Assembly (NCBI RefSeq): GCF_014062345.1 | Contig: NZ_JACGLS010000001.1 | Location: forward strand, 1-64,000 | Length of the DNA stretch: 64,000 bases | Source of the DNA: Tenacibaculum pelagium | GTDB taxonomy: Bacteria > Bacteroidota > Bacteroidia > Flavobacteriales > Flavobacteriaceae | Direction of reading: 5' to 3' | Shown: positions 55,322 to 64,000 of the stretch, piece after piece | Numbering within the stretch: the first letter of the stretch is position 1 | Layout: each line of letters begins with the position of its first letter | Program-made: the position numbers and the translations under genes | Notes under the pieces: model-generated | The model's database searches: none | The model's input: only the letters and a program-made list of their open reading frames with translations | Told to the model about the DNA's origin: nothing

Positions 55322-57553
55322 TTATCCTTTTACTTTATTTTTAAACTTATCAAACTTGTTAGCTGTTTTCTTAGGCCAGCTATTGTTTGAAGTATCAATA
55401 TCAGCAGTTTCTAAATCAGGATCTACTACAATGCTTTTGATTTCTTGATCAGATGAAAATACTCTATATGCTTTCGCATCATTTTTCATCCAAATTTGAG
55501 CTGGGAAAGTTTCACGCTTCTTAGTTCCATCTGCATAGGTTAGCTCTACTATAATAGGCATTGGTAAACCTCCTGGTTTTTCAAACTCTACTTGATACAT
55601 ATATTTAGGTAACTTTTTTAAGTTTGCCTTTTTTTCAGCAGATAACCCGTTGATATAAGTTTCAACTTCTGTAGCATCTGCATCTTCTTTATTAGTTGTT
55701 AAGAAAACTAATTTTCCTAAACGAGCAAAGTAAGAAGGGTATTGTTCTTGTAATTTCTTAGTTCTTTCGTTTGGTTTATTAGTTAAAAATAAAGGTTTAA
55801 CTTCTTTAATTCCAATATCAGAATAGTCAGTAGTATAGAACCATCCTCTCCAGAACCAATCTAAATCCATTCCAGAAGCATCTTCCATTGTTCTAAAGAA
55901 ATCTGCTGGGGTAGGGTGTTTAAACATCCATCTTTTAGAGTATGTTCTAAAAGCATAATCAAATAATTCTGGCCCCATAATAGTTTGGCGCAACATGTAT
56001 AAACCAGCTGCTGGTTTTGTATATGCATTAGGTCCAAAGTTTTTAACATAGTCACCTTGAGACATGATAGGAGATAAACGTTTTTGATCTAAGCTCATAT
56101 AACGAACAATATCTTTAGGTAAGTTTCCAGTATTAAACTTAGGGTCGTAATCTAATTCAGCTAAAATTTCAACAAAAGAGTTTAAACCTTCATCCATCCA
56201 AGTCCATTGACGCTCATCAGAATTTACAATCATTGGGAAGAAGTTGTGACCAACCTCATGCGTAATTACTCCAATCATTCCATTTTTAACTCTATCTGAA
56301 TATGTTCCATCAGGATTTGGACGACCATAGTTAAAACAAATCATAGGATATTCCATTCCTTGATTCTTTGCGTGTACAGAAATAGCTTTAGAATACGGAT
56401 AGTCAAAAGTCATTTTAGAATACTCTTCTAAAGTATTTGCAACTACTCTTGTTGAATGCTCTTCCCATAAAGGATTTCCTTCTTTAGGATATAATGAAAC
56501 AGCCATAACGTCTTTACCGTTAATATTTACTGCCATTGCATCCCAAATATATTTTCTTGATGAAGCAAATGCGTAATCACGTACGTTATTTGCCTTGAAA
56601 TGCCAAGTCTTTGTTTTTGTAGAACGACCTTTTTCAGCTTTTTCTGCTTCTTCTTGCGTTACAATAAAAACTGGATCTTTATATGATTTTCTAGCTTTTG
56701 CCCAACGCTTACGTTGTTCTTTAGTTAATACTTCTTTCTCGTTTTGTAATTCACCAGAAGCATCTACAATATGATCTGCAGGAACTGTTAATTTAACATC
56801 GTAATCACCAAATTCTAAAGCCCATTCACTACGACCCCAAAATTGCATGTTTTGCCATCCTTCTACGTTGTTATAAACAGCTAAACGAGGAAAAAATTGA
56901 GCGATAGTATAGTTTTTGTTTCCGTCAGGAAATAACTCAAAACCAGAACGACCACCATCTTTAACAGAATTGTTTATTAAATAGTTCCATTTAATACTGA
57001 ATTTGAAAACCTCACCAGGAGCTAATGCTTTTGGTAAGTTAATACGCATCATAGTTCTATTAATAGTATAAGGTAAATCTCTACCATCAGCATATTTTAC
57101 AGCTTCTATTTTAAAACCAAAATCTTTTGCTTTCCCCATATTATCGTTAACAAACTTTTCAGGAGTTTGAAAACCACTTGCACCTTTAGATTCCGCCAAA
57201 GGAGTTTTAGAATCTGGAGCACGCATATTTTGATCTAACTGCACCCATAAATATTCTAAATTATCTTTAGAGTTATTATGATAAGTAATAGCCTCATCAC
57301 CATATAATTTATTATTAGCTTCATCTAAACGTAAATCCATTACATAATCAACCTTCTGTTGAGTATACTGATGACCAGGAGCACCAGAGGCAGTTCTTTG
57401 ATCATTAGGTGTTGGTAATACGTCTTTTAATTGACGAAATTTGTTTTGGTCTATATGACCTTTTTGAGGTTCTTTTTCTTTTTTAGTTTCTTGAGCAAAT
57501 AAAGATGCCGAAACGAAAAGAGCTGATAACAATAGCGAAGAGTATTTTCTCAT
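55322..57553 (-). CDS. M1 family metallopeptidase (copy 1)
   Basis: 743 residues. Signal peptide (ends SLFAQ). The first about 300 residues are the M1 beta-saddle; the exopeptidase motif appears as GMEYPMICFNYG in place of GAMEN. The zinc site is HEVGH at 432-436 with Glu455 (MDEGLNSF), the exact HExxH-x18-E of gluzincins. A C-terminal beta region and a lysine-rich end (KFDKFKNKVKG) follow. It should remove N-terminal residues from peptides in the periplasm or outside the cell. No sorting tail of T9SS is seen. A paralog follows immediately upstream in the same direction. Confidence 0.94.
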   Translation of the reverse strand: MRKYSSLLLSALFVSASLFAQETKKEKEPQKGHIDQNKFRQLKDVLPTPNDQRTASGAPGHQYTQQKVDYVMDLRLDEANNKLYGDEAITYHNNSKDNLEYLWVQLDQNMRAPDSKTPLAESKGASGFQTPEKFVNDNMGKAKDFGFKIEAVKYADGRDLPYTINRTMMRINLPKALAPGEVFKFSIKWNYLINNSVKDGGRSGFELFPDGNKNYTIAQFFPRLAVYNNVEGWQNMQFWGRSEWALEFGDYDVKLTVPADHIVDASGELQNEKEVLTKEQRKRWAKARKSYKDPVFIVTQEEAEKAEKGRSTKTKTWHFKANNVRDYAFASSRKYIWDAMAVNINGKDVMAVSLYPKEGNPLWEEHSTRVVANTLEEYSKMTFDYPYSKAISVHAKNQGMEYPMICFNYGRPNPDGTYSDRVKNGMIGVITHEVGHNFFPMIVNSDERQWTWMDEGLNSFVEILAELDYDPKFNTGNLPKDIVRYMSLDQKRLSPIMSQGDYVKNFGPNAYTKPAAGLYMLRQTIMGPELFDYAFRTYSKRWMFKHPTPADFFRTMEDASGMDLDWFWRGWFYTTDYSDIGIKEVKPLFLTNKPNERTKKLQEQYPSYFARLGKLVFLTTNKEDADATEVETYINGLSAEKKANLKKLPKYMYQVEFEKPGGLPMPIIVELTYADGTKKRETFPAQIWMKNDAKAYRVFSSDQEIKSIVVDPDLETADIDTSNNSWPKKTANKFDKFKNKVKG

Positions 57554-57667
57554 TTCTATTTTTGATTGAGTTAAAAAAATAAGCGGGAAGTTACTGATTT
57601 TTGATTGGTATAAAAGGAATTTTGTTAAAACTTTAACAGACCTTTAACTTTGTAGTGACTTCAATAA

Positions 57668-57701
57668 AAAAAGGCGATATAATTAATTATATCGCCTTTT
57701 T
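57668..57701 (-). terminator. 34-bp perfect palindrome terminator
   Basis: Palindrome centred at 57684/57685 (AAAAAGGCGATATAATT and complement) ending in a T run, 14 bases past the stop of the second M1 peptidase on the minus strand. Confidence 0.8.
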
Positions 57702-57714
57702 AAATTTATGGTTT

Positions 57715-59826
57715 CTAGCTTTTTATTTTATTCTTAAACTTATCAAACTTATTCATAGTTTTCTTTGGCCAACTATTATTTGTAGTATCAACATCAGCAG
57801 TTTCCAAATCAGGATCTATAGTAATACTTTTTAGTTCTTTATCTGATGAAAAAACTTTACTAATTTCTTTATCATTTAATCTCCAAATTTCAGCAGGGTA
57901 TGTTTTTTTCTCTTTTGTTCCGTCTTTATATGTAAATTCAACTATAATAGGCATTACTAATCCACCAGGTTTGTTGTAAGTTATTTCATAATGATACTTA
58001 TTTTGTTTTTTTGAAAACCCTAAACCAGCAGAAGTATCTTCATTAAAATTAACAGAACCATCGTTGTTTTTAGAAGTATAAAACTTTTTAACTCCTTTAA
58101 TTCCAATATCAGTTACATCAGTTGTATAAAACCAACCTCTCCAGAACCAATCTAAATCCATTGCAGAAGCATCTTCCATTGTTCTAAAGAAATCTGCAGG
58201 AGTAGGGTGTTTAAACTTCCATCTTTTTGCATAGGTTTTAAAAGCATGGTCGAATAACTCGTGCCCCATAATGGTTTCTCTTAATATCCATAAGGCAGTT
58301 GCAGGTTTACCATAAGCATTGTTTCCAAACTCATATACATGATCTCCTTTAGACATGATAGGTGCGATTTTAGATTGATCACCAGCCATGTATTTTACAA
58401 TGTTTTTAGGGTAACCTCTAGTGATAGGGAAGTTCTTGTCATAATCTAACTCTGCTAACATTTCCATGTAAGAGTTTAAGCCTTCATCCATCCAAGTCCA
58501 TTGTCTTTCATCAGAATTTACAATCATAGGGAAGAAGTTGTGTCCAACTTCATGAATGGTAACTTTAATCATTCTATATTTGGTTCTATCAGAATACGTT
58601 CCGTCTGGATTTGGTCTTCCAGGATTGAAACAAATTTGTGGGTATTCCATTCCCATTTGTCCATCAACAGATATTGCTTTGTGATAAGGATAGTCAAATG
58701 TATATCTAGAATATGTTTTTAATGTTTGTGCAACGGCTCTAGTAGAGTGCTCACCATAAAGCGGATTAGCTTCTTTAGAATATAAAGATTCTGCCATTAC
58801 AGTTTTACCATTTATATCAACCGCCATAGCATCGAAAATAAATTTACGTGAAGTAGCAAACGCGTAATCTCTAACATTTTTAGCTTTAAATTTCCAAGTT
58901 TTAGTTTTGTTAGAACGACCTTGTTCAATTTTTGTAGCCTCTTCTTGAGTTCTTACAATAACAGGATTATCAAAGGTTTTCCTCGCTTTTTCAAAACGTT
59001 TTAATTCTGTTTTAGAAAAAACTTCTTTTCTGTTTTGTAGTACTCCTGTTGCACCTAACATGTGATCAGCAGGAACAGTAATATTTACATCAAAATCTCC
59101 AAATTCTAGAGCAAATTCACTACGTCCCCAAAATTGATCGTTTTGCCAACCTTCTACATTATCATAAACACACATTCTTGGGTAGAACTGTGCAATAACG
59201 TAATTGTTATTTCCGTCTTTTTCAAAATGCTCAAAACCTGATCTTCCTCCTTGAGTTCTATGATTATTGATGTTATACCACCAAGAGATATTAAATTTAA
59301 ACGTTTCTCCAGATGCTAATGGTTTCGTTAAATTAATACGCATCATAGTTTGATTGATCGTATGTGATAAATTACTTCCATCTGTATTTGTTACACTTGT
59401 AATTTTAAATCCACCATCGAAAGGCTTTTCAGGAAAAGCTCTATCAAATCTTCTTTTACTTAGCTTTTTTCGAACTTTACCAGAACTGATATCTGGTGTT
59501 TTAGAATCAGCAGCACGCATATTTTGATCTAACTGAACCCATAAATATGGTAATTCATCTACCGAATTATTATGATAGGTTATTGTTTCGTTACCAGTAA
59601 TTCGTTGTTTATCATCGTTTAAAACAATATCCATCGTATAATCAACCTTCTGTTGTGTGTACTCTTTTCCTGGAGCACCAGAAGCTGTATGTTGATTGTT
59701 AGGAGTCGGTAACTCTTGTTTTAATTGTCTAAACTTATTCTTATTGGTATGTCCTTGTTTTGTTTGTGCAACTAAAGCGGTTGTAACAAATAAAAAAGCA
59801 AGTACAAACGAAGTTATTTTCTTCAT
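57715..59826 (-). CDS. M1 family metallopeptidase (copy 2)
   Basis: 703 residues, clearly duplicated from the same ancestor as copy 1 (shared FRQLK.ELPTPN, QLDQNMRA, HEVGHNFFPMIVNSDERQ, and KFDKFKNK end). Zinc site HEVGH at 425-429 with Glu448. Shorter than copy 1 by about 40 residues, mainly in the C-terminal region. Signal peptide ends LVAQT. Downstream terminator at 57668 separates the two copies, so they are transcribed independently. Both keep all catalytic residues, so both are likely active with different specificity. Confidence 0.94.
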   Translation of the reverse strand: MKKITSFVLAFLFVTTALVAQTKQGHTNKNKFRQLKQELPTPNNQHTASGAPGKEYTQQKVDYTMDIVLNDDKQRITGNETITYHNNSVDELPYLWVQLDQNMRAADSKTPDISSGKVRKKLSKRRFDRAFPEKPFDGGFKITSVTNTDGSNLSHTINQTMMRINLTKPLASGETFKFNISWWYNINNHRTQGGRSGFEHFEKDGNNNYVIAQFYPRMCVYDNVEGWQNDQFWGRSEFALEFGDFDVNITVPADHMLGATGVLQNRKEVFSKTELKRFEKARKTFDNPVIVRTQEEATKIEQGRSNKTKTWKFKAKNVRDYAFATSRKFIFDAMAVDINGKTVMAESLYSKEANPLYGEHSTRAVAQTLKTYSRYTFDYPYHKAISVDGQMGMEYPQICFNPGRPNPDGTYSDRTKYRMIKVTIHEVGHNFFPMIVNSDERQWTWMDEGLNSYMEMLAELDYDKNFPITRGYPKNIVKYMAGDQSKIAPIMSKGDHVYEFGNNAYGKPATALWILRETIMGHELFDHAFKTYAKRWKFKHPTPADFFRTMEDASAMDLDWFWRGWFYTTDVTDIGIKGVKKFYTSKNNDGSVNFNEDTSAGLGFSKKQNKYHYEITYNKPGGLVMPIIVEFTYKDGTKEKKTYPAEIWRLNDKEISKVFSSDKELKSITIDPDLETADVDTTNNSWPKKTMNKFDKFKNKIKS

Positions 59827-59890
59827 GAGTTTGTTGTTTGTTTAATTGTGGTTGAATTTAATAATTAGTAAAAGATAAACTCATAAAATG

Positions 59891-60382
59891 TTAAAAATTT
59901 AACAAACCTTTATCGTTTTTTTTTGTTAAAAATAAACTTTTACGCTCTTTTTTAATTGATGCTTTTATTAGGTTTTGTTGGTCTGGAAAGTATTTTATTA
60001 AAACATCATTTTGAATTTCGATAGATTCTATAGATAAAACATTTTCTATTTCAAGATAAAAATAAACAATGTTTCCATCGTATTCTTTTCCAATAAAATT
60101 ATATTCAATTTTTTGATTATTAATAAGAACTTTAAAATGCTCTTTTAAATACTTGAAGAAATATTCATCAGAATTTTTTAGTTCTTTTTTAGTGGATAAC
60201 TGTAGGTCTACATTATAATCTTGATTGATGGCAGTTTCTATATCATCCATAAAAACATTCATAATCATTTGAACAGAATGTGTTTCTTCTTTATACTCAA
60301 TTTCTGTTAAAGCTATGTAGTATTTGTGAACCGAAAAAGATAATAGTGGCACTATTAATAAAACAACGAATAATTTTTTCAT
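59891..60382 (-). CDS. DUF6702 family protein
   Basis: 163 residues. N-terminal signal peptide (LFVVLLIVPLLSFSV) followed by HKYYIALTEIEYKEETHSVQ and MIMNVFMDDIETAIN, the conserved start of DUF6702, a Bacteroidota family found beside M1 peptidases. The rest is a beta-rich domain (YFYLEIENVLSIESIEI). Function unknown; gene association with M1 metallopeptidases and orphan regulatory-like proteins suggests an envelope role. It lies 30 bases after the neighbouring upstream gene's stop, so it probably ends that operon. Confidence 0.85.
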   Translation of the reverse strand: MKKLFVVLLIVPLLSFSVHKYYIALTEIEYKEETHSVQMIMNVFMDDIETAINQDYNVDLQLSTKKELKNSDEYFFKYLKEHFKVLINNQKIEYNFIGKEYDGNIVYFYLEIENVLSIESIEIQNDVLIKYFPDQQNLIKASIKKERKSLFLTKKNDKGLLNF

Positions 60383-60412
60383 ACTTCGTTAAAAATCAAT
60401 TATTGCGCCAAA

Positions 60413-61207
60413 TTAGTGTTTTTCGATAAGTTTAAGATAATTTGTGTGTTCTTTTCTTAGGATATTAATAACTTTTAAAGTTTCATTTTTTTTGTACAAG
60501 TTCTCAATACCTAATGGATTGCAATATTCAAGAAAATGATAATATCTATCAACTGGAATTTTTAATTCTATAAAAAAGAAATCTTCACCTAACTCATTTA
60601 AAAGTTTAGCGGGTAAATTTTCTTTAAAAGCTAGTTCACTTCTAAGTTTTTTTAATTCTCTTACTTGTTTAAAAGGAATAACATTTGTTGTACCGAATCC
60701 TTCAAAAGCTTTTGTAGGGTCAGTTCTAGCTATAATAGGTTTTACGCTAGTATTTATATGATCTTTTGAGTTATTTGTATACTTTATTTCAGTAAAATCA
60801 CTGGCTTTTTTAGCAACCTCTAATTTAGGATTGCGTTTTACTTTTTTTAAATCACTACTAAGTGAACCGGAAAGGTTATTGTTTTGAAGAGAAACTTCTT
60901 CTAGCTCATAAACTTCTTTTTCTAAAGTTGTTCTTTTTCTATAAACATTAAAATCGTTTGGAGAAAGTTTTTCGAATATAATTTTATATCCTATTGATGA
61001 GAAACGAATGGAATCACCTGGTTTAGCAAAAATTCGATATTCTCCTTTCTCGTTTGAAAATGTTGCTTGACTTGTTGTGAAGTTTACAACGTGTGCATTT
61101 TCTAAAACGCCGCTTTCGTTGTAAATAATTCCAAATAATGTTTTACGTTCTTCTTGAGAAAAAACAACTTGGGATAGAAAGATAAAGAGAAGCAGTACTT
61201 TTTTCAT
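60413..61207 (-). CDS. Carboxypeptidase-regulatory-like protein (paralog 1)
   Basis: 264 residues. Signal peptide (ends VVFSQ), then residues about 22-105 form a CarboxypepD_reg-like beta sandwich (VVNFTTSQATFSNEKGEYRI, then DSIRFSSIGYK), ending YELEEVSL, which resembles the linker before a TonB-receptor plug although no plug follows. The C-terminal third (LRSELAFKENLPAKLLNELG, RYYHFLEYCNPLGIENLY) is shared with the other three paralogs. First of four tandem relatives as numbered from the low-coordinate end. Probably a periplasmic or outer-membrane-associated protein; function unknown. Confidence 0.85.
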   Translation of the reverse strand: MKKVLLLFIFLSQVVFSQEERKTLFGIIYNESGVLENAHVVNFTTSQATFSNEKGEYRIFAKPGDSIRFSSIGYKIIFEKLSPNDFNVYRKRTTLEKEVYELEEVSLQNNNLSGSLSSDLKKVKRNPKLEVAKKASDFTEIKYTNNSKDHINTSVKPIIARTDPTKAFEGFGTTNVIPFKQVRELKKLRSELAFKENLPAKLLNELGEDFFFIELKIPVDRYYHFLEYCNPLGIENLYKKNETLKVINILRKEHTNYLKLIEKH

Positions 61208-61299
61208 GATAATCTATGATTAGTGTACTTCTAAAGATACGAAAAATTTAGTAAAAATTAAAGTGCTTAAATTTGCGGGAAATGAAAGGTAAACTTAAT

Positions 61300-62076
61300 T
61301 TATTGATATGTTTTTGGGTTCAATTTTTTAAAATCAATGGCTTTTTGTTCTAAAAATTTGAACATAGCAATTTTTTCACGGTAATTAATTGTACTAAAAT
61401 CATTATCAGATTCGCAATAATGTACAAATCGTAAAACATCTTCATTTTTAAGGTTTAAGTGATGTTTAATATAATCTTTATAGTTAGCATGTATGAATGT
61501 AATTCTCTTTTCTTCTTCTTCGATAGCCTTTAGCTTACGAAGTTTTTTAATTCTACCAGAAATTCTATTAATTATGTGATCGATAGAAAGTAAATTACCG
61601 CCTCCTAAAGCTGTGTATAATTTTCTTTCAGCTGGAGTAAGAATTCTTGAGCCTGCATATGGCAACTTTAAAGATTTAGCATCAATAGTTTTTTCCGTTT
61701 TTATTTTTTTACTGTCTGAACTTAAATAGCCCAATAAATCATGATTTCTAATTTTAACTTCATCTAATTCATAATTTATTTTTTCTAGAAAAATATTATT
61801 CTGCTGTATCCCGAAATGAGTGATTTTTACTTTATAGGTTTTAGTTTTATAACCTATAGATGAAATTTTTAAACTATCGTTTGATTTGGCTAAAATTCTG
61901 AATTCTCCAGATTCATTAGAGAATGTTCCTTGATTGGTGTTTTTATTAATGATATGAGCATTTACAATAGGCCCTATTTTATCTTTAATTTCTGCATACA
62001 AAAACTTTCTACTTTCTTGAGCTGTGGCTTTTGTAAAAATTATTAATAAAGAGAAGAGTAGTAACTTAAGTTTCAT
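61300..62076 (-). CDS. Carboxypeptidase-regulatory-like protein (paralog 2)
   Basis: 258 residues, same build as its neighbours: signal peptide, beta domain with HIINKNTNQGTFSNESGEFR and SLKISSIGYKTK, then YELDEVKI, a variable middle and a C-terminal part (LRFVHYCESDND). Here the middle carries SLKLPYAGSRI, also found in paralog 4. Its start overlaps the end of paralog 3 by four bases, so translation is coupled. Function unknown. Confidence 0.85.
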   Translation of the reverse strand: MKLKLLLFSLLIIFTKATAQESRKFLYAEIKDKIGPIVNAHIINKNTNQGTFSNESGEFRILAKSNDSLKISSIGYKTKTYKVKITHFGIQQNNIFLEKINYELDEVKIRNHDLLGYLSSDSKKIKTEKTIDAKSLKLPYAGSRILTPAERKLYTALGGGNLLSIDHIINRISGRIKKLRKLKAIEEEEKRITFIHANYKDYIKHHLNLKNEDVLRFVHYCESDNDFSTINYREKIAMFKFLEQKAIDFKKLNPKTYQ

Positions 62077-62894
62077 TCTCGTAAATTTATAATTTTTAAA
62101 TAACCTTTGCTTTCTTCTTGTAGTATTTTTATTACATCAATTTTTTTATCATCCTTATATAATTGTTCAATATTTAGAGTATTACAATACTCTAAAAAAT
62201 GCAAATAATTTTCTTTTGGAATTTTTAATTCATTAAAAAAGAAACTAGCACCAAATTCAGAGATTAACATTTTAGGAAAATTTTCTTTGAATGCAATTTC
62301 TTTTCTGACTCTTCTTTTTTCGGCAGCATGCGCATCTGGTCCAGACCCAAATGAACCACCTACACCAGCAAACTTGGTTGTAGGGTCAGTTTCTTTTCTC
62401 ATGTCAGGAGCTTTTGATCTATCAATTTCATCAATAGTATTAATAACAGCTTTTTCAAAATCAATCATAGAAAAATCTAAGGCTCCTTTAGATTTTACTA
62501 TCGCAACATCTTCGGGAGTTTGTTTCATATCTCTAGAAAGTATTCCGAATAGATTGTGTTTTTTTAGAGCTACTTCATCCAATTCAATTATATTTCTTTC
62601 AAGAATAAAAGAGTTCACTTGCATCCAAAAATGATTAGAATTTACAATAATGATCTTGGTTTTATAACCTACAAATGAAATTTTTAAACTGTCATTCGGT
62701 TTCGCTAAAATTCTGAACTCTCCACCTTCATTTGTATAAGTACCTTGATTTGTGTTAGTGTTAATAATGTGCGCATTACTAATTTCAGCGATGTTATCTG
62801 TAATTTTAGCGTATAAGAATTTTCTTTTTTCTTGTGCTAAAGATTTTGAAATTATAAATGATAAAATAAAAGTTACGAGTAGTTGTTTTTTCAT
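62073..62894 (-). CDS. Carboxypeptidase-regulatory-like protein (paralog 3)
   Basis: 273 residues. Signal peptide (ends KSLAQ), regulatory-like beta domain (HIINTNTNQGTYTNEGGEFR, DSLKISFVGYKTK), IELDEVAL, and a C-terminal part most like paralog 1 (RKEIAFKENFPKMLISEFG, FLEYCNTLNIEQLY). A glycine-rich segment (FAGVGGSFGSGP) lies in the middle. It starts 4 bases after paralog 4 and overlaps paralog 2. Function unknown. Confidence 0.85.
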   Translation of the reverse strand: MKKQLLVTFILSFIISKSLAQEKRKFLYAKITDNIAEISNAHIINTNTNQGTYTNEGGEFRILAKPNDSLKISFVGYKTKIIIVNSNHFWMQVNSFILERNIIELDEVALKKHNLFGILSRDMKQTPEDVAIVKSKGALDFSMIDFEKAVINTIDEIDRSKAPDMRKETDPTTKFAGVGGSFGSGPDAHAAEKRRVRKEIAFKENFPKMLISEFGASFFFNELKIPKENYLHFLEYCNTLNIEQLYKDDKKIDVIKILQEESKGYLKIINLRE

Positions 62895-62898
62895 GCAA

Positions 62899-63678
62899 TT
62901 ATTTTTGAGTTACTCTGGTATTTTCTTTTTCTATTAAGTAAGGAGAGTTTTTACTGTTATCAATTAAAACTGAAGTTAACTCTAAAAGTTTCTCTTTATA
63001 AAATAAATTCATAATGCCTTTAGAAATACAGTGTTCAATGAATGGATTGATGCTTTCTCTTTTAATTTTTAACTGTTGAACAAAGAAACCATCAGTAAAA
63101 TATTGTCGTATTTTTTTTATGTTTTTATCTTCAGCTTTTAACTTTCGGAGTAATTTTTTCTGTTTTGTTTTTCCGTTTAAAGCATTTATTAATCCAACAA
63201 CACTAAAAGATAAACCAGATTCTATTTCTACGGTATTATCTTTATCTGGTTTTTTAGAATTTGCGTATGGTAGTTTTAATGTTTTTGCATTTACAATTGG
63301 CCCATTATGCGGAAGTATATCTTTATCTATTTCAAAAATTCCTTTTTTCCTTTCAAGAACAACTTCATCTAGCATATAGTTTTTACTATCAAGAAAAATA
63401 TTGATTTTTTTAGTACTAATATTTTTATCAGTTATTGCTTGCTCTTTAAATTCAATATTTAAATGAGATATAATCAGGATATCATTTTTTGAAGCAAGAA
63501 TTTCAAACTTTCCATTCTCGTTTGAAACTGTACCAATGTCTAATTTTTTATTGATGATGTGAACATCTTGCACAGGAATACTGTCCAAATAAATATGCCC
63601 AGAAATAATTTTCTGATTATTCTGAGATAGAATTGTAGAGGTTATAATTGTAAATAATATGAATGCAATTTTTTTCAT
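62899..63678 (-). CDS. Carboxypeptidase-regulatory-like protein (paralog 4)
   Basis: 259 residues, first gene of the minus-strand operon. Signal peptide (ends SQNNQ), beta domain with VHIINKKLDIGTVSNENGKF and LIISHLNIEFK, YMLDEVVLERK (very close to the LDEVVV of TonB receptors), middle TLKLPYANSKKP, and a C-terminal segment (INPFIEHCISKGIMNLFY). The four paralogs differ most in the middle and keep the ends, implying an ancient tandem expansion under differing selection. Divergent from the pepE-like gene with 70 bases between. Confidence 0.85.
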   Translation of the reverse strand: MKKIAFILFTIITSTILSQNNQKIISGHIYLDSIPVQDVHIINKKLDIGTVSNENGKFEILASKNDILIISHLNIEFKEQAITDKNISTKKINIFLDSKNYMLDEVVLERKKGIFEIDKDILPHNGPIVNAKTLKLPYANSKKPDKDNTVEIESGLSFSVVGLINALNGKTKQKKLLRKLKAEDKNIKKIRQYFTDGFFVQQLKIKRESINPFIEHCISKGIMNLFYKEKLLELTSVLIDNSKNSPYLIEKENTRVTQK

Positions 63679-63748
63679 CTAACAAATAAACTACCTAACA
63701 GTCTTAAAAATGTTTTAATAGAGTGGTAATTTTTTGTTAATTTGAAGT

Positions 63749-64000
63749 ATGAAGAAATTAATAATCGCAAGCACATCAACAGTTCACGGTAGTGGATATT
63801 TAGAATATATTTTACCACCACTTTCTACTTTTTTTAAAGAAGTAAAAACGATTTTGTTTATTCCGTATGCTCGTCCTGGAGGTATTAGTTATGATGATTA
63901 CACTGAAATAGCTAAAAAGGCATTTAATAAAATTGATAAAAGAGTAATTGGAATTCATGAGTTTGAAAACCCTAAAGAAGCTATAAAACAAGCTGAAGGT
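63749..64000 (+). CDS. pepE: Dipeptidase PepE-like (3' truncated)
   Basis: 84 codons are visible before the window ends. The start MKKLIIASTSTVHGSGYLEY and then FKEVKTILFIPYARPGGISY match peptidase E (S51), which hydrolyses Asp-Xaa dipeptides in the cytoplasm. The catalytic serine region lies beyond the window, so activity cannot be judged. A near-consensus -7 element (TTAATTTG, 63738-63745) ends only three bases before the ATG, as in several genes of this window. Confidence 0.88.
   Translation, partial: MKKLIIASTSTVHGSGYLEYILPPLSTFFKEVKTILFIPYARPGGISYDDYTEIAKKAFNKIDKRVIGIHEFENPKEAIKQAEG

Noticed and set aside
61208..61299. Possible extra gene between regulatory-like paralogs 1 and 2
   Set aside because: Only 92 bases with no frame or start; nothing seen there.

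Overview
The window reads as chromosome of a marine-type member of the Flavobacteriaceae (Bacteroidota), perhaps close to Tenacibaculum or Polaribacter; the genus is an inference. Evidence: AT-rich DNA, type IX secretion (T9SS) cargo with both type A and type B C-terminal sorting domains, a SprF-like membrane protein, TPR-membrane-HTH regulators, Bacteroidota -7 promoter elements (TAnnTTTG), and lineage families such as DUF6495, DUF6702 and orphan carboxypeptidase-regulatory-like proteins. No rRNA, tRNA, insertion sequence, integrase or CRISPR array was seen.

Layout. 1-4.6 kb: a surface-protein operon (5'-truncated type B adhesin, PorP/SprF-like protein, PD40-OmpA protein). 4.7-7.6 kb: a lipoprotein, DUF6495, a SIR2 deacylase and TrmH. 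7.6-16.2 kb: a 2177-residue T9SS protein with a 57-residue small protein just downstream, divergent from a TPR-LuxR regulator. 16.2-22.4 kb: topoisomerase III, then a vitamin B12 locus (BtuF-like lipoprotein divergent from a cobalamin riboswitch and TonB receptor) and a DCC thiol protein. 22.5-26.9 kb: a MacAB-type export operon with two permeases. 27-34.7 kb: GcvT, aminopeptidase P, TlpA-like protein, VF530-like protein, alpha/beta hydrolase, a lipoprotein and PriA. 34.7-35.5 kb: an orphan insertion holding an inverted-repeat element and an adenylate-kinase-like protein without a P-loop. 35.5-43.4 kb: a NamZ-like muramidase and two secreted endonuclease I paralogs. 43.5-49.8 kb: PheT, PyrD and small envelope genes. 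50-52.5 kb: Lon.

52.5-55.1 kb is the most novel part: two tandem, very small genes encode peptides with near-identical double-glycine leaders and cysteine-rich cores, followed by a third precursor-like peptide and a membrane-bound TPR-AraC regulator. It looks like a ribosomal peptide (bacteriocin or signal) locus without its own exporter. 55.3-63.7 kb holds two M1 metallopeptidase paralogs, a DUF6702 protein and four tandem carboxypeptidase-regulatory-like paralogs; the window ends inside a PepE-like dipeptidase gene.

Taken together this is mostly conserved chromosome with secretion and surface functions, plus two accessory islands (34.7-35.5 and 52.5-55.1 kb). Intergenic stretches over 300 bases are 19714-20055 (promoters plus riboswitch) and, if the small peptide genes are ignored, 52529-53204. 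Functions rest on recognised motifs and family memory; no database search was possible.
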